The translations under genes were made by a program, and so were the position numbers. Positions 21,498 to 28,027 of a stretch of DNA of 28,027 nucleotides are shown here, in pieces. The stretch is from Rhizophagus sp. LPA8_4_AMF. Lineage: Eukaryota > Glomeromycota > Glomeromycetes > Glomerales > Glomeraceae. How positions within the stretch are numbered: position 1 is the stretch's first letter; each line of letters starts with the position of its first letter. The DNA lies in assembly GCA_021464525.1 (NCBI GenBank), contig JADRCO010000697.1, forward strand, positions 1 through 28,027. The letters are read 5' to 3'. The notes under the pieces were generated by a model. That model had not been told where the DNA came from and did no database searches. It was given only the letters and a program-made list of their open reading frames with translations.

Positions 21498-21865
21498 CAG
21501 AGATAATTTTAATAATGATAAGTGAAATCTTGAAAATAGGTAAATATAACGTTTTGGGAAAAATGCGAGACTAGTTCTATTTTTTGAGAATGAAGGGCAT
21601 TTTATAAGATAAGCCTGTCACACTTCGGACTAACAATGGTTACATTAATTATATTATCCTAAGAGAACTAGGGATAACGTAAAAAAGTAAGAATGTCACT
21701 GCGGACTATGCTGGATCGGGAATATGTCGAACGACCCTTACTGTGCAAAAAAAAAATACTGCGGTTGGATAAGTCACACGTGCTTTGAAAAGAAAAAAGT
21801 CGACACAAAAAATATTTCAAATTCGGATGAACCCACCATAGGTAACACAAGGCAACTCAAAAGTG
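21498..21865. other. Intergenic DNA, no gene seen
   Basis: No supported coding sequence; an A-run near 21748 and scattered short repeats only. Confidence 0.4.
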
Positions 21866-21914
21866 GGTATTCTTCTTCGGATAATATTATATAAAATAAT
21901 GAAAGAAGAATACC
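21866..21914. repeat. Palindromic hairpin, copy 1
   Basis: GGTATTCTTCTT (21866-21877) pairs perfectly with AAGAAGAATACC (21903-21914) around a 25-base AT-rich loop (TCGGATAATATTATATAAAA...). Confidence 0.7.
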
Positions 21915-22113
21915 TCGACTGCACACCCGATTTCGCACAAGTATTACTGTGATACATTTCCACGTGATTCAAAAATCATGACGAAAGAAAATGATTGGAG
22001 ATTAAGACGTATTTTTTCGATCAAATATCAACGACAGACCGTCGGCCAAATTTCTTCAACTTTGACGGAAAAAGAATACCCCTCCAGATGGTGCGAATTT
22101 TGACCTATACACG

Positions 22114-22164
22114 GGGTATTCTTCTTCGTATAATATTATATAAAAAAATGGAAGAAGAATACCC
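22114..22164. repeat. Palindromic hairpin, copy 2
   Basis: GGGTATTCTTCTTC (22114-22127) pairs perfectly with GAAGAAGAATACCC (22151-22164). The loop is nearly the same as copy 1 (TATAATATTATATAAA). The two copies lie 200 bases apart and may mark the ends of a short element. Confidence 0.7.
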
Positions 22165-22239
22165 TAAAAAGAAAGCGTTTATTCCCGTTTCTAACACTGC
22201 CCTGGTGAAATGTTAGGTTCGAAAAAAGAAATATTCACC

Positions 22240-23838
22240 CTAAGCGGATACTGGTAAGACAATCGGACGCATTGGTGGTGAGCCTTTACTTTCAATTCTT
22301 CCATCTTCATAACAATAATGCCCTCTAGATATCATATTCAGCTTCGCCCACCGTCAAGGTGTCAAGTTCACAGCGCTCTGTGACACTGTCATCCGATTCA
22401 TCCTCCATATCCTCATTTTCAGTTTCACGCGAAGCGTCCGAATCAGAAACACTTACCTCATCTCGTTCCATAGTTTCATTTGTCTTTGACGGTAACATTT
22501 CGTTCTGTCTTTTTTCCTCTTCCCTAGCCATTTCCTTCTCTATTTCCTCATAGAGTTCCGTAAGCACGGCATCATAGTCTACATTTACCTCAGCTAGAGC
22601 GATTTGAGGTGTATCAGATGTCGCACTTCCGATTTCTTCGCTGGACTCGGATTTTTTGGTCGCATGATTTTCGTCGGTGAAATTTCTTTTTATGATTATC
22701 TTTATTAGGCCCTGATTCGTATTCTATCGAGCCATGCTTGGATAAGTTATCTATAATGTTTTGAATTTGAACGTTAGTCACTCTGAAATAGAATTAGCAC
22801 TATATGCCCTAAGATACTTAATTTTATCTACGAACAATTTAACAAGTTTCATAGATCTTTGAGTCTTTTTACCTAATGTATCACGGGAGATTTTGGAAGT
22901 TGCACACCTTTCTCCTTGGATCTCTTCTCACGAATAATGGCAAGGTGCTTTAGCATCTTATCATAAATTATACCTTTCGCTTTATTCTCACCAATTCTAC
23001 CGTTGCTGAAATTTATAATTTCATCATATTTGGTGTATGAATTCTCATAAAGTTTCCTCCTCGTTAGCCTTCATGGTGTAAAACTCAGCATTGGTGCTTT
23101 GGATGCTTTATCAAATAAGTGCGCTAAATCAAGCAGAGGTGAAGAGGAATTTTGCCGACGGGCCATCGGTGAAATCTCAGACACTTGCACTACTTCTGAA
23201 GAGGAATCGGGTTCTCACTGGTTTATATCATTCTGAATACCATCAATTATCGCCTGGGTAATATCATTCTCAGTGCCTTTTTTCTTATGACTGTTCTGAC
23301 CGTTAATGTCACTAGCATTCTTCTTATGCTGTTCAATCGCGAAAGCCTCCTCTTTCTCATCCTCAAATGGCTTGGTATTTGCGTTATTGAGCGTGGAATC
23401 ACCTTCAGACGATACATGTTTCACGTCAACAGCTGGTTCCTCTACCGTCAAGGTGCTCCGCGTCTTCATTTGTGGATGCTCACCCACTACCATAGAACCC
23501 TGTTCCATTTTCGCTAGTCTATTCTCAAGATCTGTATTTCTTCGCTCTTGTTTCTCAACACTAGACTTGTGATCTTGCCTGAGCAGAGCAACCTCGTTTT
23601 TAAGATCGAAATTCTCGACCACGAGGCCTGCATTTTTAGCCTTAAGCTCGGCAATCTATTCCTCGTGCAGATCATTCCTACCCTCAAGAGAGACAATCTT
23701 AGCCTCAAGCTCAGTGTTACGCTGTTTAATTACTTTAAGTTCGGCATTCTCAGCCTCAAGCTCAGTGATACGCTGTCTTAATACTTCAAGCTCGGATAGG
23801 TTTTCTTCGTTAACTGACGGTATGGAAATTTTATACAC
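22240..23838 (-). pseudogene. Coiled-coil multicopy-family pseudogene, several frameshifts and stops
   Basis: Read from 23838 downward: a coiled coil (LRQRITELEAENAELKVIKQ, RNTELEAKIVSLEGRNDLHEE), an in-frame TAG near 23656, more coiled coil (IAELKAKNAGLVVENFDLKN), then a Ser/Glu-rich linker to a TGA at 23217-23215. After that the coding sense continues piecewise: SPLLDLAHLFDKASK, then TNAEFYTMKANEEETL, then KYDEIINFSNGRIGENKAKG with IIYDKMLKHL, then KKTQRSMKLVKLF and KYLRAYSANSIS, then LTNVQIQNIIDNL, then an acidic tail (22567-22325) and HYCYEDGRIESKGSPPM to a TAG at 22240. At least four one-base shifts separate these pieces. I recognise the series as a repeated coiled-coil family of Rhizophagus from memory; its function is unknown. 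Pseudogene status is well supported. Confidence 0.6.
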
Positions 23839-23926
23839 GACAGAAATTGTTCAATGTTTTGTGGCACATGTAAAGACTTGCTTTATTAATACGTGTCTAT
23901 GCTAATATACATGATTATTCCTTTTC

Positions 23927-24074
23927 CTATCCTTCAGAAAACCAATAAGCTACCGTTACGCCCTTCATCTTCCACTTGACATTTTTTCGTAATTCGGCTT
24001 CATTTTCTTCTTTAACGACTGACCTTCGGTAGTGGCTTAGCGATAATTTCATGAAGATAGTTGTAATCCTCCCC
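23927..24074 (-). pseudogene. Short decayed coding remnant (ARPLP-type segment)
   Basis: Two overlapping frames read as one peptide across a single shift. The first is GEDYNYLHEIIAKPLPKVSR (24074-24015, then TAA). The second is KEENEAELRKNVKW followed by VTVAYWFSEG, then TAG at 23929-23927. The order IIAKPLP...AELRKNVKW...YWFSEG looks like a known Rhizophagus repeat-gene segment as I remember it. It lies 5' of the coiled-coil pseudogene on the same strand and may be part of another broken copy. Confidence 0.4.
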
Positions 24075-24439
24075 GAAAGCAGTGCCCACCTAAGTTCTGT
24101 TCCCGTAAAAACAATATAAGTTTAGCGTATTATATTTTTATTCTCGTCCGCTAACGTTTCGCTCGTCATTCTGATAACAGTAGCGGGGATGGTACGTATT
24201 GTTACATTTTATAGGCAGTTTGGCTCGGATAAAAAATGTATTACGTTAGGAGAAACCCGATGTGGAATAAATACTATATTTCTGGGGAAAGCATGGTGTT
24301 AATATAGGTTTTTATGTCGCACAGACATTACATCATCACACGTTTTCGATGAAATAATAATACTTTATTTATAAAATAAAAAACATTGCCTAGGCAACTG
24401 TTACATAAAAAAATGCGTATTATGCCCTTTTACGTGATC
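24075..24439. other. Intergenic DNA, no gene seen
   Basis: No supported ORF. Contains one copy of the TGTCGCACAG motif (24315-24324). Confidence 0.4.
24315..24324 (+). repeat. Recurrent T-run plus TGTCGCACAG motif
   Basis: TGTCGCACAG at 24315-24324, 25145-25154 and 25181-25190, and TGTCACACAG at 16732-16741, are all on the plus strand and each preceded by a run of T within a few bases. These may be ends or internal marks of an unclassified repeat. Confidence 0.4.
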
Positions 24440-24706
24440 TTATCTAGCATAGTATCCAACAATTCGCTTGGGCCTTAAGCGGGTTATTGGGTCTATGTTC
24501 TGGTCATCCCAGGATAGTGATGCATGTCCGTATTGTGATATATCTGTAGCTACAAACGAAGGTGCCACTCGATTGATATCGGCACTGGAAGTTTTTACAT
24601 CAAGGCTAGTTTTTTCACCGGGGATGAGAGTAATATCTCTCTCCTCCTTGAGAGTTGAGGTATCAGATGTATTGGTCTTATTGGGCACTTCAGCCTTATC
24701 AGACAT
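24440..24706 (-). CDS. Small hydrophilic ORF, 88 aa, unknown function
   Basis: ATG 24706 to TAG at 24440; an earlier in-frame start at 24724 would be non-ATG. The first 60 residues are low in hydrophobics (MSDKAEVPNKTNTSDTSTLK) and probably disordered. The end is more ordered and basic (YGHASLSWDDQNIDPITRLR, then PKRIVGYYAR). No membrane segment or signal peptide. Because the neighbours on both sides are broken relatives of repeat families, it may be the tail of another decayed gene. The clean frame leaves open a small real gene. Confidence 0.4.
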   Translation of the reverse strand: MSDKAEVPNKTNTSDTSTLKEERDITLIPGEKTSLDVKTSSADINRVAPSFVATDISQYGHASLSWDDQNIDPITRLRPKRIVGYYAR

Positions 24707-24827
24707 CTTGTTTTCCAAATACAAGAGCCCATAGTGAGAAAAAACTCGCTCCCATGCATATATAACTTCTGGGATATACGCACCTTATTTTTTCGCGGGA
24801 AGGTTGACTGAACTTCTACCAGTTTCT

Positions 24828-24992
24828 TCACGCTTTATATCTCATTTCTGGAGGCTCGCGGAATGATTTACATTGTCGTATGATGCCAAGAAGCCTTTGA
24901 AGGTACAATGAAATCGGAATCTTGGTTCCTTTTAGTTTAGCGATCACCTCTGCAAGTCTCAAATTGGCTTTACGCCTGGCGTTCTCGGAATT
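24828..24992 (-). pseudogene. Basic helical fragment, 54 codons, no start
   Basis: Stop-bounded minus-strand frame: NSENARRKANLRLAEVIAKL, then KIPISLYLQRLLGIIRQC, ending at TGA 24830-24828. It is helix-rich and basic with no ATG at the front. It lies 120 bases upstream of the 88-residue ORF on the same strand and could be its eroded 5' part in another frame. Confidence 0.3.
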
Positions 24993-25189
24993 ACAAAGTC
25001 CTCAACCCTTCATAGCATATGGTTTTAGCGCCAATATTTACTTATACGGTGGGTCACATGTCGCAACAAAGCATTTTCACATCCCTCTGGTCGCGTTTGT
25101 TCAGGGAACAAAAGATAAAGGCGTATTTATTTCGATTTTTTTTCTGTCGCACAGACCTGTCTTGTGATCTGCCTATTTTTTGTCGCACA

Positions 25190-25341
25190 GGAGTACATGC
25201 ATTGTGGCTCAGCAGAATTTTCCAGGCTTCTTCGGACTGGCTTTAATCGAACTGTTTGGGAAACTGGAATCAGAAATTAGTGCTCCGATTTTCGAGTCAA
25301 ATGATACTTACCTTATACTTTCGGTACTGCGGGAGTTCTAA
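25190..25341 (-). pseudogene. Decayed coding fragment (LELPQYRKYK...)
   Basis: 25341-25312 reads LELPQYRKYK and is followed at once by GTAAGT, a perfect donor site. Without splicing, the sense continues after a one-base shift as DSKIGALISDSSFPNSS, then in another frame EEAWKILLSHNA. The shifts suggest decay. Family not named. Confidence 0.3.
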
Positions 25342-25465
25342 AGACTACTCAGTTTAAGATATTTTAATTTAAGATGTAATATAGTTTCTCTGAGTTTTAT
25401 AGGTAATTTTACAACCGCGAATGTCAACTGTTGTAGTCTTGGTCAAGAACGAATAACATTATAAA

Positions 25466-25735
25466 TCAATATTTCAGAAAATTCTGTGCGATAAGAAATA
25501 CTATTAATCCAGTATCATATCTATACATATACGTTCCCAAGGTGAGATACTTCAGATTGGAGTATGATTCTGCTATTTGGTTTAGTGTTTTATCACTAAA
25601 TCCTGTGCTATAATTAAAATCTAAATGAACTATATTTGGAAACAAACGTGCAAGACGATTGAATTTTTTATCTGAAAGTCTATGGTAGTGTGAAATTTCA
25701 AGATGAGTTAGATTTGAGCTATACTTGTCTTCTAA
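25466..25735 (-). pseudogene. Leucine-rich-repeat (F-box/LRR-type) fragment
   Basis: An open minus-strand frame of 90 codons ends at TGA 25468-25466. It contains three LRR-like turns: SNLTHLEISHYHRLSDKKFN, FPNIVHLDFNYSTGFSD, and LNQIAESYSNLKYLTLGTY. The asparagine/leucine spacing fits the cysteine-containing-type LRRs common in fungal F-box proteins. No F-box or start is present upstream, where stops occur in all frames, so it is a 3' remnant. The base TAG just before 25735 could be an old acceptor site. Confidence 0.5.
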
Positions 25736-26148
25736 CTATTTTCATAAAATTTTATGTGTTTTACTCCACGTTAGCTCAACACGCTTGGCTGTGTTTGTGC
25801 GATAGAAAAAAAAGTTATTTTGAATATGAGGATATAATACGGGTTATTTATAGCACATTCAAGTATTTTTAATATAGCGGAACTATTAGAACAGATTATA
25901 CATTTCTTAGCATGGATAAGGCACTCTATTGAACTCTATTTGTTTGCCGATTGTGGTACAGATGCGGTGCTCCCATTCTATATAGTAATAGAAATTATTA
26001 ATAAAGAATAGTTATTTAAAAAAAAATATATATTTTTGTTTTTCTCCTTTTTTTTCTACCACCTTGCCGATTATTGTTTAAATTTTGCTCAAGTAATTAC
26101 TAGATTTTCATCGTTAGAATCATTATTCTGATCATTGGACAATAATTC
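25736..26148. other. AT-rich DNA, no intact gene
   Basis: On the minus strand the sequence may hold eroded upstream parts of the LRR fragment, but every frame has frequent stops. Nothing else seen. Confidence 0.4.
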
Positions 26149-26438
26149 ATCATTTTGACTTTTATATTTTTTTTTTTATGTTAGTAACTCGCATTTATTT
26201 TATTTATTAATATGTATACAAACGTATAACTTAATAATCTAAATAAATACATAGTAAAGTAACTTTACTACCTACTAACTCCATATTCATTTATGGATGT
26301 ACAATTCGTAAACGAAAAGTACTAACACTATACTAATTACTATACTATGTATCTAATCTATTTGGTTAATGTACGTAAGAGAAAACATGTCTAGGTGTGA
26401 AGATAGGTCGGTGACGGACTAATCATTTTGACTTTTAT
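26149..26438 (-). mobile_element. Retroposed insert: poly(A) tail and 17-bp target-site duplication
   Basis: ATCATTTTGACTTTTAT occurs at 26149-26165 and again, identical, at 26422-26438. Between them is a 256-base insert (26166-26421). Its plus strand begins with A and 11 T, which is a poly(A) tail on the minus strand. Its other end reads, on the minus strand, TAGTCCGTCACCGACC. A tail plus a long exact duplication is the signature of target-primed reverse transcription, so this is a SINE, a truncated LINE or a processed transcript. I see no clear tRNA A/B boxes and no ORF. Confidence 0.7.
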
Positions 26439-27094
26439 CACTTATTTGGGTATTTTAACAACATTGTTGAAGTTGATGATTCAATATTTTAATTTGATGT
26501 TGAAAGAAAATTCATATCTTGTATATCTATTTGAAATTCTGGAACAACGAAAATCAATTCACCAGTGATCATAATACAAGAGTTTTTTTCTAGTTTTGAT
26601 AATTTTTCTGTCTATCCTTTTATCAGATTTCAAATATCTACATTTAATGTGAATTATTTTCCAGGATTATTACTTCCATCATACTCGCTAATAACAATTT
26701 ACTATGAATTTAAATAAATTATTTTCGTCCTTTACTTGTTCTATGACAAATCACGTGGGAGATCAGGGGGCCAACTTAAGGTTACACAGACTGATCAATA
26801 AACCGCCAGAACTGTCACTCATCAAAAATGATGTACGTGTACTAAAAAAAAAAATACATAGTAAAAACCGCGTCTAACCCATCGACGCTTTTCAAAACCC
26901 ATCCAAACTTTTTAACAAGGAAATGTCCATTAAGGTATTTAAATTATACTTGTTCAATATCGCTTTATTTTGCTTTTAAAGCCTTTTGTTCATTTTACAC
27001 GTATTAATATTTTTTTCATAATTTTCTTAGTCAAAACTCATAAATACGAAGCCTTTTTAAGAAGGTATTGGTTAATTAGACAATATTTTAGTTG
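26439..27094. other. AT-rich intergenic DNA, no gene seen
   Basis: No supported ORF, repeat array or RNA gene; a short A-run at about 26845. Confidence 0.45.
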
Positions 27095-27200
27095 TGTAAG
27101 GTGTATTTAGCGTTAATAATAATATTTTATAACATTATTTTATTATTTATTTGTTCTGTAAGATGTCTTTAACGCTATTATTAATAAATTTGTATTTATA
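27095..27200. repeat. ~62-base tandem duplication upstream of the zinc-finger-like ORF
   Basis: TGTAAGGTGTATTTAGCGTT followed by AATAATAATATTTTATAAC (from 27095) recurs in diverged form as TGTAAGATGTCTTTAACGCT followed by ATTATTAATAAATTTGTATT (from 27157). The second copy ends just before the ATG at 27218. Confidence 0.5.
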
Positions 27201-27217
27201 ACTTTCTAGTTAACATA

Positions 27218-27882
27218 ATGGAGTCAAATTCTTCTTCCCAAACACCTTCTTCGCCAAATTTTCTTTGTAAAGTATGCCTTTGTTCATTTCATTCAGGACG
27301 TGGCTTGTTACTGCATCGCAAAACTATCAGTAAATATAATAGACCTACAGAACATATAGACATATTACCATCACAAACAATTAAAGAATTTCAAGAAATT
27401 TTTGTATATTATATTCATAAGAAATTAAGCAAAAATCACACCAGGGCTGGACGTCAAACGGTTTCTTTTCCCTGTACCAAAAGTCAATTTTTCTCAATTT
27501 TTCGTGGATTTATTCATATTTTTCAAGCCAAGAGAGGTATTTACAAATGTTTTTTTCAAGGGAGTTGGGGAAAAAACAACTAAATTATATTTTTAATGAT
27601 GAGCATTGGTCAATAAAACATTATGACCAGGGGCAAAAACGTATATAGTTTTACTAGATCAACCAAATGAATCGCGTAATTTTTCTGAACACAATAGAGT
27701 AAAAACACGTGAGACTAATCCTTTAGCTATACTTGTTAATCAAAGAGCTGTCTGCAAGGCAAATATAAAAAAAAATCTCATTACAAAAGGGGGAAGTTGT
27801 TATTGAATGGAGGGAAAAAAAGGAGCATGAAATTAACGATAATTTTTGTTATGCCGGACATGTTACTATGAATTTTTATATA
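27218..27882 (+). pseudogene. Zinc-finger-family pseudogene with several one-base frameshifts
   Basis: ATG 27218 opens a 121-codon frame with a degenerate C2H2-like start, FLCKVCLCSFHSGRGLLLHR (C-x2-C...H, second His displaced). This is followed by LPSQTIKEFQEIFVYYIHKK and GRQTVSFPCTKSQFFSIFRG. At a run of A near 27570 the sense passes to the next frame (QLNYIFNDEHWSIKHYDQGQ). Near 27640 it shifts again (TYIVLLDQPNESRNFSEHNR, then ETNPLAILVNQRAVCKAN). Near 27793 it shifts once more (GEVVIEWREKKEHEINDNFC, then YAGHVTMNFYI). It is cut at 27882 by the transposon end. The layout matches a multicopy C2H2-led Rhizophagus family as I remember it. The first 121 residues might still be made. Confidence 0.55.
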
Positions 27883-28027
27883 CAGTCAACTCTCTATATA
27901 GTCACCTCCCTTATAGTCACAATCATCTATATAGTCACCTTAGTTGAGTGTCCCAAATTTTTACATATAAAATCTATCTTATATAGTCACATTTTGCATA
28001 TAGTCACTATCACACCAATTTCTAAAA
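27883..28027 (+). mobile_element. Left end of a pogo/Tigger-like (Tc1/mariner superfamily) transposon
   Basis: After a TA dinucleotide (27881-27882), the sequence begins CAGTCAACTCTCTATATAGT and then repeats TATAGTCAC five times over 110 bases. Pogo/Tigger elements target TA, and many begin with CAGT and a CTCTATATA-type terminal inverted repeat, so the fit is good. The rest of the element lies outside the window, so transposase and right end cannot be seen. Confidence 0.55.

Noticed and set aside
22359-22553. Ser-rich plus-strand ORF
   Set aside because: It is the antisense of the acidic tail of the minus-strand coiled-coil pseudogene.
24922-25246. Two plus-strand ORFs of 75-81 codons
   Set aside because: They overlap better-supported minus-strand fragments, show no family features and differ in frame over the TGTCGCACAG repeats.

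Overview
The window looks like nuclear DNA of an arbuscular mycorrhizal fungus (Glomeromycotina, Rhizophagus-like). This rests on the very AT-rich non-coding DNA, short GT-AG introns of about 60-110 bases, and the gene types present: a sacsin-like ATPase with a BTB tail, and a tyrosine-kinase-like domain fused to Sel1 repeats. It is also supported by many decayed copies of gene families I associate with that lineage. The lineage call is recognition from memory, not a database result.

Layout. Bases 1-3049 hold no intact gene: a dense TTGGACAT/ATGTCCAA array, possible remnants of a spliced gene (865-1357), low-complexity A/T DNA, and a duplicated block at 2419-2933. Bases 3050-12497 (+) carry one large gene that I rebuilt as 12 exons. 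It keeps a single frame over 8550 coding bases and gives 2849 residues: two sacsin-type HSP90-like ATPase repeats and a C-terminal BTB/BACK-like part. After about 1.3 kb of AT-rich spacer comes a convergent gene on the minus strand (16277-13976). It has 5 exons and 662 residues: a kinase-like domain, then Sel1 repeats, then a repeat-encoded acidic tail. Divergent from it is a compact intronless gene of unknown function (17024-17413) with a TATA box and a polyadenylation signal.

From about 17.6 kb to the end the character changes to short, intronless, less AT-rich and mostly broken ORFs among repeats. These include a coiled-coil/membrane ORF with two in-frame TAG codons, a chain of overlapping ORFs ending in a histidine-triad-like motif, and a badly frameshifted coiled-coil multicopy-family pseudogene. 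There are also an LRR fragment and a zinc-finger-family pseudogene. Mobile DNA includes a 1.1 kb foldback element with three-unit inverted arms, two copies of a palindromic hairpin, a retroposed insert with poly(A) and a 17-bp target-site duplication, and the apparent end of a pogo/Tigger-like transposon at the right edge.

How the genes might work together. The two large genes carry domains used in protein quality control and signalling: HSP90-like folds, BTB (a cullin-3 adaptor fold in well-studied proteins) and Sel1 scaffolds. Each shows an unusual active-site change. The second ATPase repeat has Ile where the Mg-ATP-binding Asn should be, and the kinase has HRG in place of HRD. No direct functional link between the two genes is shown by the sequence.
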